NCBI RefSeq assembly: GCF_014644555.1
Contig: NZ_BMKX01000002.1
Span: 186,001 to 250,000 of the forward strand
Source: Glutamicibacter ardleyensis
GTDB lineage: Bacteria; Actinomycetota; Actinomycetes; Actinomycetales; Micrococcaceae
DNA length: 64,000 nucleotides
Direction of reading: 5' to 3'
The position numbers and the translations under genes were made by a program. Under the pieces are notes generated by a model. The model searched no databases and was not told the origin of the DNA. It worked only from the letters and a program-made list of their open reading frames with translations. Positions 26,961 through 35,945 of the stretch are shown piece after piece. Position 1 is the stretch's first letter. Each line of letters opens with the position of its first letter.

Positions 26961-28189
26961 GTGAGCAAACCATCGGTCAGCCGCCTGCCGGCGACAAGCC
27001 CGTAGCGCCGCCCGAGGGCAAAAACTCGAATAACGAGCTATTTCGCAAAATCACGCAGGGTCCGGGCCTCGTCTCGGTGCTGGGTGTTTTTGTCGCGCTG
27101 GTCATCGGCGGACTGTTGGTGGCTGTCACCGACAAAAAAGTTATCGAGACCGCCGGCTACGTCTTCGCCCGCCCCAGCGATTTTTTCACCCAGCTGTGGC
27201 GTGCCGGAACCGAGAGCTACGTGGCGCTGTTTAACGGCTCCATCTACAACTCCGCACAGGGTTTTTCCCCCTTCTTGGAGACGCTTACGGTCTCCACACC
27301 GCTGATCTGTGCAGGTTTGGGCGTTGCTTTGGCCTTCCGCGCCGGCATGTTCAACATCGGCGCCCAAGGTCAGATCATCATCGGCGCCACCATGGCCGGA
27401 TATGTCGGCTTCGCTTGGCACCTGCCGCTGGTGCTGCACCTGCTCTTGGTGGTGCTCTTCGGTCTGCTCGGTGGCGCGTTATGGGGCGGACTGGTAGGCC
27501 TGCTTAAGGCTCGCACCGGCGCACACGAAGTGATCTTGACGATCATGTTCAACTACGTGGCGCTGTACCTGTTGGATTTCTTGATGAATACCACCGCCTT
27601 CCGTCGTCCCGGTGAGACTAACCCGATCTCCCCGATTCTGGATGCCAATGCGACCTTCCCGGTACTGACTGGCTCGCGCTTGCACCTTGGTTTTGTGATG
27701 GCGATCTTGTTGACGGTGCTGGTGGCCTGGATGCTTAAACGCTCCACGCTGGGCTTCGAATTCCGTGCGGTAGGGCATAACCCTGAAGCCGCCCGTACCG
27801 CCGGCGTGAACGTCGCGCGCACCACCATCTTGGCGATGGCCTTCGCCGGTGCGTTGGCAGGCGCCGCTGGTGTTGCACAGGTAGCCGGCACCGAGAAGGT
27901 GCTCACCGTTGGTGTGGCCGGTTCGTTGGGCTTTGACGCGATCACCGTCGCGCTCCTTGGCCGCTCCACCCCGTGGGGAACCTTCTTCGCTGGGTTGCTC
28001 TTCGGCGCCTTCCGCGCCGGTGCGGTCAACATGCAGATTTCCACCGGAACCCCGATCGACATTGTCTTGGTGGTGCAGTCACTGATCGTCCTGTTCATCG
28101 CCGCCCCACCACTGGTGAAGTCGATCTTTGGGATGAATCCTAAAAAGCGCGTCCGCAAAACCGAAACCATCAAGGCAGGTGCCAAGTGA
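26957..28189 (+). CDS. ABC transporter permease, nucleoside type (YufP-like)
   Basis: A 410-residue BPD_transp_2 permease with about ten membrane helices, and a polar N-terminal tail of about 40 residues. Family features are LGVALAFRAGMFNIGAQGQ early and FRAVGHNPEAARTAGVNV late, the cytoplasmic coupling loop with GHNP. It starts with GTG 26957 overlapping the ATPase stop, and its own stop overlaps the second permease start (GTGA), so the three are translationally coupled. Heterodimer with the next permease is expected. Confidence 0.93.
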   Translation: MSEQTIGQPPAGDKPVAPPEGKNSNNELFRKITQGPGLVSVLGVFVALVIGGLLVAVTDKKVIETAGYVFARPSDFFTQLWRAGTESYVALFNGSIYNSAQGFSPFLETLTVSTPLICAGLGVALAFRAGMFNIGAQGQIIIGATMAGYVGFAWHLPLVLHLLLVVLFGLLGGALWGGLVGLLKARTGAHEVILTIMFNYVALYLLDFLMNTTAFRRPGETNPISPILDANATFPVLTGSRLHLGFVMAILLTVLVAWMLKRSTLGFEFRAVGHNPEAARTAGVNVARTTILAMAFAGALAGAAGVAQVAGTEKVLTVGVAGSLGFDAITVALLGRSTPWGTFFAGLLFGAFRAGAVNMQISTGTPIDIVLVVQSLIVLFIAAPPLVKSIFGMNPKKRVRKTETIKAGAK

Positions 28190-29466
28190 CCACCACGACC
28201 TCAGCGGCCCTGCAGCCGTCGATCTCCCTGTTACCTAGCAAAAAGACTCCAATAGTGCTTAGTGTGATCGCTTTGATCACGCTAATCAGCTTCGGTTTCC
28301 TAGGCAGCAGCCAGGCCGCGAACTTCTCGTTGAGCACCAACACCGATGCGTTTAAGATCCCTGACCTGGTCTTCCCAGGTATGGCGACAAATATCGTCTT
28401 CGGTGTGCTGCTGCTCGCGGTCGCTGGCTACTCCTGGTGGCTACGTTCCAAGGGACGCACATTGCCCACCTACGCTGTAGTGCTCTGCGCGGTGCTTTTT
28501 GTGCTCGGCTTCCTTATTTGGGTGGTCTCTGGCGCGAACATCAACAGTATTTCTCTGGCCAGCCTACTGGCCGGTGCGGTAGTGCTCGCCGTCCCACTGG
28601 TGTTCGGTTCGCTGTCCGGGGTGCTCTGTGAGCGTGCCGGCGTGGTCAACATCGCCATCGAAGGCCAACTACTCGGTGGTGCATTCACCGCGGCGATCGT
28701 CGCTTCGATCACCAAGAACGCCTTTGCCGGGTTGATCGCCGCAGGCATCGCCGGCGCACTGGTCTCCCTGGTGCTCGCGTTATTTGCGATCAAGTACCTG
28801 GTCAACCAGATCATCGTCGGTGTGGTGCTCAACGTGCTCGTCTCGGGCATCACCGGGTTCCTGTTCACCACGGTGATGCAGGAAGATCCGGAACTGTTTA
28901 ACTCCCCGGCGCACCTTCCGGTCATTGCGATCCCCGGGCTGAGCGCCATTCCGGTGCTGGGCCCGATCCTGTTCAAGCAGTCGGTCATCGGCTACCTGAT
29001 GTACCTGGCGGTCTTCCTGGTCTGGTTCGGGTTGTTCAAAACCCGTTGGGGTCTGCGCGTGCGTGCGGTCGGTGAACACCCGAAGGCGGCCGACACCCTA
29101 GGCATCAAGGTTAACGCCACCCGCTTTTGGAATGTCACCTTGGGCGGCATCATCGCCGGTATTGGTGGCTCCTTCTTCACCCTGGTGGCCATCGACTCCT
29201 TCACCAAGGAAATCTCCGGCGGACGCGGCTTCATCGCGTTGGCCGCGGTGATCTTTGGCCGCTGGAACCCGATTGGCGCCTTCGCCGCCGCGTTGCTCTT
29301 CGGCTTCGCGGACAACCTCCAGGTGATCCTCACGATCATCGGCACCCCGGTGCCAAGCCAGTTCATGGCAATGATGCCGTACCTGGTGACGATCTTCGCC
29401 GTCGCCGGTCTGGTGGGCCGCTCACGCGGACCTGCCGCCGCCGGCGAACCCTATGTGAAGGAATGA
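28186..29466 (+). CDS. ABC transporter permease, nucleoside type (YufQ-like)
   Basis: A 426-residue second permease of the same importer. It has about ten helices with the family segments LCERAGVVNIAIEGQLLGG and LRVRAVGEHPKAADTLGI (coupling loop). An extra N-terminal helix region (about 22-100) precedes the core, longer than in many homologues. Start GTG 28186 overlaps the preceding stop, and its stop overlaps the ATG of cdd by the ATGA arrangement, which ties nucleoside import to deamination. Confidence 0.93.
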   Translation: MTTTTSAALQPSISLLPSKKTPIVLSVIALITLISFGFLGSSQAANFSLSTNTDAFKIPDLVFPGMATNIVFGVLLLAVAGYSWWLRSKGRTLPTYAVVLCAVLFVLGFLIWVVSGANINSISLASLLAGAVVLAVPLVFGSLSGVLCERAGVVNIAIEGQLLGGAFTAAIVASITKNAFAGLIAAGIAGALVSLVLALFAIKYLVNQIIVGVVLNVLVSGITGFLFTTVMQEDPELFNSPAHLPVIAIPGLSAIPVLGPILFKQSVIGYLMYLAVFLVWFGLFKTRWGLRVRAVGEHPKAADTLGIKVNATRFWNVTLGGIIAGIGGSFFTLVAIDSFTKEISGGRGFIALAAVIFGRWNPIGAFAAALLFGFADNLQVILTIIGTPVPSQFMAMMPYLVTIFAVAGLVGRSRGPAAAGEPYVKE

Positions 29467-29885
29467 CATTTCCCATGGAAAACAACACCGCGCCGTGGTC
29501 GCAGCTTGAAGCTGCGGCCGCGGCGGCGCTGTCCAAGGCGTACGCACCCTATTCGAAGTTCCGGGTGGGTGCCGCGGCGATGACCACCGATGGACGGTTG
29601 ATCTCCGGTTGCAATATCGAAAATGCCGCCTACGGGGTGACCCTGTGCGCCGAATGCGCGATGGTCGGCGAATTATTTGCCACCGGCGGCGGCAAGCTCC
29701 AGCACTTTTTGTGCTTGGGCCAGCTCGAAGATGGTCCGGTTCAGCTGATCACTCCTTGCGGCCGCTGCCGTCAGCTGCTCTTTGAGCACCGCGCACCGGA
29801 TATGGAAGTACAAACCGACACGGGTGTACTGAGCATGGAGCAGCTGTTGCCCTATGCCTTTGGACCCAACGATATTTCACTCTAA
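29463..29885 (+). CDS. cdd: Cytidine deaminase
   Basis: Converts cytidine and deoxycytidine to uridine forms in pyrimidine salvage. 140 residues, about the usual size for the homotetrameric enzyme. The catalytic His/Cys-Ala-Glu region is CNIENAAYGVTLCAECAMVGEL, with the zinc Cys pair in TPCGRCRQLL; both are intact. The ATG at 29463 overlaps the permease stop, while an alternative ATG at 29475 gives a start (MENNTAPW) closer to homologues. Frame and stop are not in doubt. It belongs to the nucleoside import operon with deoA 57 bp downstream. Confidence 0.95.
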   Translation: MTFPMENNTAPWSQLEAAAAAALSKAYAPYSKFRVGAAAMTTDGRLISGCNIENAAYGVTLCAECAMVGELFATGGGKLQHFLCLGQLEDGPVQLITPCGRCRQLLFEHRAPDMEVQTDTGVLSMEQLLPYAFGPNDISL

Positions 29886-29942
29886 GCCGTAGTTTCCCAG
29901 CGGTCTCAAACACCGACGCTTTCCACCAGTAAGGAGCCGAAA

Positions 29943-31256
29943 GTGGCTACCGAAGCATTCAGCACCGTTGACATCATTCGTACCAAACGCGATGGCGGAA
30001 TCCTCAGCGATGAGATGATCGACTGGACCATCGACGCCTACACCCGCGGGGCCATCGCCGAAGAGCAGATGTCCGCGCTGAATATGGCGATCTTTTTCCA
30101 AGGCATGAATCGCAAGGAAATCTCGCGCTGGACCCACGCGATGATCAACTCCGGTGAGCGCATGGATTTCTCCGGACTCAAGGACACCACCGGGAAGATT
30201 TTGGCCACCACCGATAAGCACTCCACCGGTGGGGTAGGGGACAAAATCACCTTGCCTCTGGCACCATTGGTCGCCAGCTTTGGGGTTGCGGTTCCGCAGC
30301 TTTCAGGCCGTGGACTGGGCCACACCGGCGGTACCTTGGACAAGCTCGAAGCGATCCCGGGCTGGCGCGCGGCGCTATCCAACGAGGAAATGTTTGCTCA
30401 GCTAGCCGGTGCCGGAGCGGTAATTTGCGCGGCGGGAACCGGGTTAGCTCCGGCCGATAAAAAACTTTACGCACTGCGTGATGTGACCGCCACGGTAGAT
30501 TCTTTGCCACTGATCGCCTCGTCGATTATGAGCAAGAAGATCGCCGAAGGCACCGGCACACTGATCTTGGACGTGAAGGTCGGTTCCGGCGCGTTCATGA
30601 AGGACGAGGCCATGGCTCGCGAGCTGGCCGAAACGATGGTGTACCTAGGTACGGACGCCGGGGTGAATACCGTGGCGTTGCTGACAAATATGGACACCCC
30701 GCTGGGCTTGACCGCCGGTAACGCGATCGAGGTGGATGAATCCGTTGAGGTGCTCGCCGGTGGGGGACCCGAAGACGTGATCGAGCTGACCGTCGCTTTG
30801 GCCACCGAGATGTTGGCAGGAGCCGGGATCACCGACGTGGATGTGCGAGGTGCGCTAAATAATGGACAGGCCATGGACCGCTGGCGTCAGATGATCATCG
30901 CTCAGGGCGGCGATCCGGATGTGAAGTTGCCGGTGGCCAAAGAGTCGCACACCGTGTACGCGCAGGCTGAAGGTGCGTTGTTAAAGCTCGATGCCATGGA
31001 TATTGGTCTGGCTGCGTGGAGCCTGGGTGCTGGACGTGCACGCAAGGAAGATTCGGTGCAGGCCGGAGCCGGTGTGCGCCTGCACGTGAAGCCAGGTGCC
31101 CTGGTGCGCCGTGGTCAGCCAATTGCTACCCTGCTCACCGATACCCCGGAGAAGTTCCCGCGTGCTATCGAACTGGTGGAAAAGGCGATCCTGATCGGTT
31201 CGGATACTGACCGTGCAGATACCCGACTGATCTTGGGTCGGATCGTAGCAAAATAA
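29943..31256 (+). CDS. deoA: Thymidine/pyrimidine-nucleoside phosphorylase
   Basis: Splits thymidine (or uridine) with phosphate into base and (deoxy)ribose-1-phosphate. The 437 residues contain the family signature SGRGLGHTGGTLDKLEAIPG and the phosphate-binding DKHSTGGVGDK. It has an N-terminal alpha domain, glycine-rich alpha/beta core and C-terminal PYNP domain (from about 345). The GTG start at 29943 follows AAGGAGCCGAAA. It could be the broader pyrimidine phosphorylase Pdp; the sequence does not settle this. It ends the salvage operon before a strong terminator. Confidence 0.94.
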   Translation: MATEAFSTVDIIRTKRDGGILSDEMIDWTIDAYTRGAIAEEQMSALNMAIFFQGMNRKEISRWTHAMINSGERMDFSGLKDTTGKILATTDKHSTGGVGDKITLPLAPLVASFGVAVPQLSGRGLGHTGGTLDKLEAIPGWRAALSNEEMFAQLAGAGAVICAAGTGLAPADKKLYALRDVTATVDSLPLIASSIMSKKIAEGTGTLILDVKVGSGAFMKDEAMARELAETMVYLGTDAGVNTVALLTNMDTPLGLTAGNAIEVDESVEVLAGGGPEDVIELTVALATEMLAGAGITDVDVRGALNNGQAMDRWRQMIIAQGGDPDVKLPVAKESHTVYAQAEGALLKLDAMDIGLAAWSLGAGRARKEDSVQAGAGVRLHVKPGALVRRGQPIATLLTDTPEKFPRAIELVEKAILIGSDTDRADTRLILGRIVAK

Positions 31257-31298
31257 TTTCGCTGAATTAGGTCGAATACTCTTTGACGTGATTCATTT

Positions 31299-31344
31299 CC
31301 GGCGACAGCAATGGAATTGGTTTCCTGCTGTCGCCGGTTTTTTA
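31299..31344 (+). terminator. Rho-independent terminator of the nucleoside operon
   Basis: Stem CCGGCGACAGCA/TGCTGTCGCCGG (31299-31310, 31326-31337) with an inner GGAA/TTCC pair, then TTTTTTA. It is 42 bp after the deoA stop. Confidence 0.95.
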
Positions 31345-31784
31345 CTCGCTGATTTGGGCCAACCAGCTGCGAACAGATAGCGTTGAATGCTCAGAAACTC
31401 AGGCTTTTTAGACTGGTGGGTGAGATTGGTGGCCTGCGCATCGGGGCCGGCGAGGCAATCGTGGGCTCCTTGAAACAGCTGCGACCTTCTTAAAACACAC
31501 GAGGTTTGCCGCGGCAGTATTTTTATCCCAAAACTTCGGCTTGATGATCGCTAGCCAGTTCAAGTAGCTTCTTCCACGAAGCCAATCGCAATGTTCACCA
31601 GTAACTCCCAGTAAACTCGTGGGAACCAAAATGACATAGTCAATCGTTGATTTGATGAGTCCGCCGGGAGGTGTGTCTCAAAGAATTCCATAATACGACG
31701 AAGGTTGGATGCCAAGGCGCCGATCCTCGAGTGAGAATGGATTATCAGTGCTCACGCACATGCTCGGGGAAGAAGTAAGGATTA
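31345..31784. other. 440-bp intergenic region with no gene recognised
   Basis: Lies between the deoA terminator and DedA. Base composition is less GC-rich than the genes around it. No ORF with a ribosome site or coding bias, RNA gene, repeat or strong hairpin was seen. It should contain the dedA promoter near its right end. Confidence 0.5.
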
Positions 31785-32459
31785 ATGGAACTGATCAACG
31801 AGGCAATCACGCAGGCTGCCAGTGCGTGGTGGGTTTTGCCGCTGCTGTTCTTGTTCTGCATGATTGATGCTTTTTTCCCGATAGTGCCTTCCGAATCTTT
31901 TCTTGTGTCGCTTGCTGCCGTGGGTATTAGCACCGGTACGCCCAACTTGTTCCTCGTCGCGTTGCTCGGCATCGCCGGAGCCATCCTGGGCGATCAAATT
32001 ACTTTCTTCATCGGGCGCAAGCTTGGTGCGAAAGGTTTCCGTTGGATGCGTGGTGCGAGGGCCCAGCGGGTGCTGCGGTTCTCCGCGCGAAAACTTGAAA
32101 CCTCCGGCGCACTTTTGATCTTCACCGCAAGATATATCCCCATTGGTCGTGTGGCGGTGAACCTGACTGCCGGGGCTACCGGTTTCAGCCACCGCCGGTT
32201 TACGCTCTTCGACGTGATCGGCTGTGTGACTTGGGGTGCCTATTCGGTGGGTATCGGAGCTTTGGCGGGCAACTGGCTGGCACACAACAAACTGGTCGGA
32301 ATTATCGCCTCAGTAGTGATTGCCGTGGTCTTGGGTTACCTTATTGATTTGTTGGTTAATCGTGTGTTGAGCAAGTACGGTAAGCGTCCGCAAAAGGCTG
32401 ATACCGTGCAATCGACCGGGGTATTGGAACTTGTTCCGCCAGAGCGTGAGCAGGGTTAA
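31785..32459 (+). CDS. DedA family membrane protein
   Basis: A 224-residue DedA/SNARE-associated family protein with about five membrane helices. Recognisable features are FLFCMIDAFFPIVPSESFLVS near the start (the re-entrant helix with Glu), ILGDQITFFIGRKLGA and ARYIPIGRVAVNLTAGAT with the essential Arg pair. DedA proteins act in membrane lipid homeostasis, and some are scramblases for undecaprenyl or other lipids. Start ATG 31785 follows AAGGATTA. It is followed, after 90 bp, by the adenosine deaminase gene on the same strand. Confidence 0.9.
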   Translation: MELINEAITQAASAWWVLPLLFLFCMIDAFFPIVPSESFLVSLAAVGISTGTPNLFLVALLGIAGAILGDQITFFIGRKLGAKGFRWMRGARAQRVLRFSARKLETSGALLIFTARYIPIGRVAVNLTAGATGFSHRRFTLFDVIGCVTWGAYSVGIGALAGNWLAHNKLVGIIASVVIAVVLGYLIDLLVNRVLSKYGKRPQKADTVQSTGVLELVPPEREQG

Positions 32460-32549
32460 CCTGCTGGCTTGACGATGGTCACATACAGGCTCGCAGATCT
32501 TTACCCATTAGAACTATCTGTGCGGGCAAAATGCGACTAGGCTCGACCT

Positions 32550-33740
32550 GTGACTGAAGAAATGATTCATCTTGCCTATGATCCAGAGTTCGACTTCCGG
32601 GATCTGCCCAAAGTTTCGCTACATGACCACCTAGACGGTGGCTTGCGCCCGCAAACCATCATTGAGTTGTCGGCGGAGGTCGGCCATGAGCTGCCTGCCA
32701 CCGAGGCTGAAGCCCTGGCTGACTGGTTCCATGAATCGGCTGATTCTGGTTCATTGCCACGCTACTTAGAGACCTTCGAACACACCCTTGCGGTCATGCA
32801 GACGCGTGACGCGTTGATCCGTGTGGCTCGCGAATTCGTAGAGGACCTCGCCGCCGATGGCGTGATCTACGGCGAAGTACGCTATGCACCAGAACAACAC
32901 CTACGCGAAGGTCTGAGCCTGGACGACGTCGTTGACGCCGTGCAGGAAGGCATGGAGCAGGCCGTTGAGGCGCTAAACAATGAGGGTCACCCGATTCAGG
33001 TTGGTCAGGTAATCTCGGCGATGCGTCAGGCTGACCGCGGTCTGGAGATCGCACAGCTGGCTTTGCGTCACCGTGGGCACGGTGTTGTGGGGTTCGACAT
33101 TGCCGGGCCGGAGGAAGGATTCCCTGCCTCGCGGATGAAGGAAGCCTTCGATCTGCTGGCGGAAAATCTCTTCCCGACGACGGTGCACGCTGGCGAAGGT
33201 GCCGGCCTAGACTCGATCAAGGACGCGATCTTGGTTGGCCGTGCCACCCGTTTGGGCCATGGCGTACGCGTTGCCGAAGATATCGAAATTGAATTCGGTG
33301 GCGTTGATGATGACGGGGAAACCCTGGACCAGGACACCGGACTGGTTGCCTTGGGCCCAGTGGCCAACTGGGTTCGTGAACGTGGAATCCCACTGGAAAT
33401 CTGCCCATCTTCAAACCTTCAGACCGGTGCTACCGCCGCCTTCGGTGAGGGAATTGAATCCCACCCGATCGACCTGCTGGTGCAGACAGGTTTTAACGTC
33501 ACGATCTCCCCGGATAACCGACTGATGAGTGGCACCAGTCTGTCAGACGAGTTCGAACTTCTGGTCGAAGCTTTCGACTATGACCTCGAAGATCTGCTGG
33601 ATCTGACATTGAACGCAGCAGAGGCTGCCTTCGTACCGTTGGAAATGCGTGAACTGCTGGTTGAATACATCAACGATTACTACGCCGACCTGCTCGACGA
33701 AGACGACGATGATGACGATGAGGAATACGAAGAGATCTAA
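32550..33740 (+). CDS. add: Adenosine deaminase
   Basis: Deaminates adenosine and deoxyadenosine to inosine forms; completes the salvage set with cdd and deoA. 396 residues. Metal-site His-x-His is in SLHDHLDGGLRP, and other active-site motifs are VHAGEGAG (His and Glu), RLGHGVRV (His) and SPDNRLMSGTSL (Asp). A C-terminal tail of about 17 residues is almost wholly Asp/Glu (LLDEDDDDDDEEYEEI), unusual for this family. The GTG 32550 or the ATG at 32562 may be the start. A terminator follows. Confidence 0.95.
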   Translation: MTEEMIHLAYDPEFDFRDLPKVSLHDHLDGGLRPQTIIELSAEVGHELPATEAEALADWFHESADSGSLPRYLETFEHTLAVMQTRDALIRVAREFVEDLAADGVIYGEVRYAPEQHLREGLSLDDVVDAVQEGMEQAVEALNNEGHPIQVGQVISAMRQADRGLEIAQLALRHRGHGVVGFDIAGPEEGFPASRMKEAFDLLAENLFPTTVHAGEGAGLDSIKDAILVGRATRLGHGVRVAEDIEIEFGGVDDDGETLDQDTGLVALGPVANWVRERGIPLEICPSSNLQTGATAAFGEGIESHPIDLLVQTGFNVTISPDNRLMSGTSLSDEFELLVEAFDYDLEDLLDLTLNAAEAAFVPLEMRELLVEYINDYYADLLDEDDDDDDEEYEEI

Positions 33741-33759
33741 TTCTCGACGCATACTTTTG

Positions 33760-33798
33760 ACCACAAGGGTCACCTAGACGGTGGCCCTTGTGGTGTTT
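33760..33798 (+). terminator. Terminator after adenosine deaminase
   Basis: ACCACAAGGG (33760-33769) pairs with CCCTTGTGGT (33785-33794), with an inner CAC/GTG, followed by GTTTAAAAA. Located 19 bp beyond the add stop. Confidence 0.85.
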
Positions 33799-33906
33799 AA
33801 AAACCTGCATTAGGCGTGGAAATATTACATTTCCGAACCCCGTTGCGGATTTATCGCGATCAGCGGTTAACTTCGAATACCAACGCCGACAAAGAATTTA
33901 GGAGTA

Positions 33907-34065
33907 ATGACCGGTGATGGCCTCAGCGAGCATCACCATGACGCAGAGACTAAGCTGATTCGCACGTTACCTGTCATAAATTCTCGCTCGTGGCTTTGCT
34001 GCCCTGTGGGCAAGCGTAAGAAAACGGAAACGACCCTTGGCAGACTATTCTTCTGCATCTTTTAG
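33907..34065 (+). CDS. Possible small protein (52 aa), doubtful
   Basis: A 52-codon frame from ATG 33907 with a good ribosome site (GGAG 3 nt upstream) and no recognisable family. It would start MTGDGLSEHHHDAETK and has two adjacent Cys later. The first 20 codons look plausible as coding; the rest does not. GGTGATG and CATCACC (33913-33919, 33931-33937) also form a hairpin, so this may be an RNA or nothing. It lies in a 360-bp gap whose remaining part holds only the add terminator. Confidence 0.25.
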   Translation: MTGDGLSEHHHDAETKLIRTLPVINSRSWLCCPVGKRKKTETTLGRLFFCIF

Positions 34066-34099
34066 CCACGGTTCCAGCTTCAGCAGATAGGGTCGACTC

Positions 34100-34642
34100 A
34101 TGCCCATCACTTTTGTCGCCCTGAATGAAACCGATACCGACGAAGTCGTCGACTTCTTGGTATCCAATTCATTTCCTTTTCATGTTCAGCCCGCTCCACA
34201 AGAGCAGGAGGCCAGAGCAAAAGTTTCTGCGGGACGTTTCTGGAACGACGATACCCAAGGCTACTGGATCAATGATGATGCGCGCCGGGTTGGAATGGTT
34301 GCTCTGGAAGACCTGCAAGATGAGGACTCTCCAGTGTTTGATCTGCGGTTGGCCGAAGACCAGCGAGGCAATGGACTTGGGTTAAAAGTCCTTCGCGCGC
34401 TGTGTGACCTAGTTTTTGAGACCATGCCTCAGGTGTTGCGTTTCGAAGGTCAGACGCGTGAGGACAACATCGCGATGAGAAAGACGTTCGTGCGTGCGGG
34501 GTTTGTGAAAGAAGCACATTATCGTATGGGGTGGCCGACCAGCGATGGGCGATACCTCGCCTCGGTGGCTTACACCATCTTGCGCCAAGACTGGGCAAAT
34601 AACACCGTCACCACTTTTGACTGGGATGACCTCGCGCCTTAG
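34100..34642 (+). CDS. GNAT family N-acetyltransferase
   Basis: A 180-residue acetyltransferase of the GNAT fold. The acetyl-CoA binding segment is LAEDQRGNGLGLKVLRALC near residues 93-111 (Arg/Gln-x-x-Gly-x-Gly/Ala type), followed by FEGQTREDNIAMRKTFVRAGF, the typical beta5-alpha4 segment with Asn. The fold looks complete. Substrate unknown. Starts ATG 34100 after a weak AGGG site. It precedes a PNPOx-fold gene by 26 bp, probably in one transcript with it and mazG. Confidence 0.85.
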   Translation: MPITFVALNETDTDEVVDFLVSNSFPFHVQPAPQEQEARAKVSAGRFWNDDTQGYWINDDARRVGMVALEDLQDEDSPVFDLRLAEDQRGNGLGLKVLRALCDLVFETMPQVLRFEGQTREDNIAMRKTFVRAGFVKEAHYRMGWPTSDGRYLASVAYTILRQDWANNTVTTFDWDDLAP

Positions 34643-34668
34643 ATTTCTGCGTCAACTATGCTCGTAGC

Positions 34669-35220
34669 GTGGGTAAAATATACGAGGAAATCGACGAGAA
34701 CCTGAAGGCCTGGATCGGGCAACACCCAATGTGGTTTGTGGCCACAGCGCCACTTTCCGCCCAAGGGCATGTGAACATGTCGCCGCGGGGTTTGGATTCT
34801 TTTTCGATTTTGGGACCCAACCGGGTCGCCTGGGTGGATTTCACCGGGAGTGGCGTAGAAACGATTGCGCACCTGCGCGAAAACGGTCGGATCTGCCTGA
34901 TGTTTAACTCCTTCGAGCAACGACCACGCATTGTTCGGCTACATGGTCGTGGAACGGTGCATGTCCCGGGTGATCAAATTTTCGACGAGGTCGTTGCCTT
35001 GCACCCCAAAAATTTGGGTACACGCGCGGTCATCGAGGTTGAAGTGACTCGGATCAGTGACTCTTGCGGATGGGGCGTTCCGCAAATGGAGCTGACCGGT
35101 GAACGCGACACCATGGACCTTTGGGCACAGAAAAAGGGCGAAGCTGGGCTGAACGAATATCGTGGTCAGAAGAATTCGTTGAGCATCGATGGCCTGCCGG
35201 GGCTGGACTCACCGATGTGA
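34669..35220 (+). CDS. Pyridoxamine 5'-phosphate oxidase family protein
   Basis: A 183-residue flavin-type split-barrel protein of the PNPOx-like group, not the true PdxH. The N-terminal MGKIYEEIDENLKAWIGQHP leads to VATAPLSAQGHVNMSPRGLDSFSILG, the FMN/F420-type strand pattern. RENGRICLMFNSFEQRPRIVRLHGRG is characteristic of this subgroup. It may bind FMN, F420 or haem; which one cannot be told. The GTG start at 34669 is likely, although the ribosome site is poor. It is 14 bp ahead of mazG. Confidence 0.85.
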   Translation: MGKIYEEIDENLKAWIGQHPMWFVATAPLSAQGHVNMSPRGLDSFSILGPNRVAWVDFTGSGVETIAHLRENGRICLMFNSFEQRPRIVRLHGRGTVHVPGDQIFDEVVALHPKNLGTRAVIEVEVTRISDSCGWGVPQMELTGERDTMDLWAQKKGEAGLNEYRGQKNSLSIDGLPGLDSPM

Positions 35221-35233
35221 TTAGCTTGTCTTT

Positions 35234-35902
35234 ATGCGAAGTGAGAGCGAACTAGACCGGCTCATCGGGATTATTGAGACCTTGCGAGAGCGTTGTGCCT
35301 GGACCGGCGCACTGACTCATGAGTCGCTGCGTACCTATCTAGTTGAGGAATCCTATGAGGTGCTCGACGCTATTGGGGCGAAGGATCCGCAGCTGTTGTG
35401 CGAAGAACTTGGCGACTTGCTCTTCCAGATTTTATTGCATGCACAAATCGCGAGCGAGCAGGAACACTTCGGTCTACAGGACGTGGCTAAAGCGCTGGCC
35501 GATAAACTTCTGCGGCGCAACCGCCACGTCTTTGATGCTCAGGGAAACCTTGAGCCGGCGATCACGGACGACGTTGCGGAGATTATTCGCATTTGGGATG
35601 CGGCCAAACAAGCCGAGCGTGACGGGGCACCAAAACGAAATAATGCAGGCCTTCCCGCTGGTCTTCCAGCACTGACCTTGTCACAAAAGCTATTGGATCG
35701 ACACCATCGCTCAGGTGCCTCAAATCTTCCCGAAGCGACGGAGCAAATGCGCGCCCGGGTGCATGATGAGCAGGGTCTTGGTGCAGAATTACTGGCCCTG
35801 TCTGCCCGGGCCGAAGAGCTGGGATTAGACGCCGAATCGGTGCTGCGTGATGCGTTGACGAAAAAATATGCAGGGATGAAGAACGAAACAACGTCGCCCT
35901 AA
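35234..35902 (+). CDS. mazG: Nucleoside triphosphate pyrophosphohydrolase
   Basis: A MazG-type house-cleaning enzyme that hydrolyses NTPs, including oxidised or non-canonical ones, to NMP and pyrophosphate. It is 222 residues, shorter than the 260-residue E. coli enzyme. The all-alpha Mg2+ site is LVEESYEVLDAI (E-E-x-x-E) with EELGDLLFQILLHAQ (E-x-x-D). The usual LR..CPWD motif reads LRERCAWTG, so the Pro and Asp are replaced. The second MazG-like part, in the C-terminal third, looks degenerate. Gene lies between the PNPOx-like gene and eno. Confidence 0.87.
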   Translation: MRSESELDRLIGIIETLRERCAWTGALTHESLRTYLVEESYEVLDAIGAKDPQLLCEELGDLLFQILLHAQIASEQEHFGLQDVAKALADKLLRRNRHVFDAQGNLEPAITDDVAEIIRIWDAAKQAERDGAPKRNNAGLPAGLPALTLSQKLLDRHHRSGASNLPEATEQMRARVHDEQGLGAELLALSARAEELGLDAESVLRDALTKKYAGMKNETTSP

Positions 35903-35945
35903 CAAGGTGTGACGCGCTAGGCTAGGAACAGGCAATGGTGCCAAC

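Noticed and set aside
29127-29885. A 252-codon reading of the cdd frame starting inside the second permease
   Set aside because: Upstream part is out of frame with the permease and Arg/His-rich; the true start is at 29463 or 29475.
31408-31629. 73-codon minus-strand frame in the dedA upstream gap
   Set aside because: No ribosome site, no known family, and composition unlike neighbouring genes.
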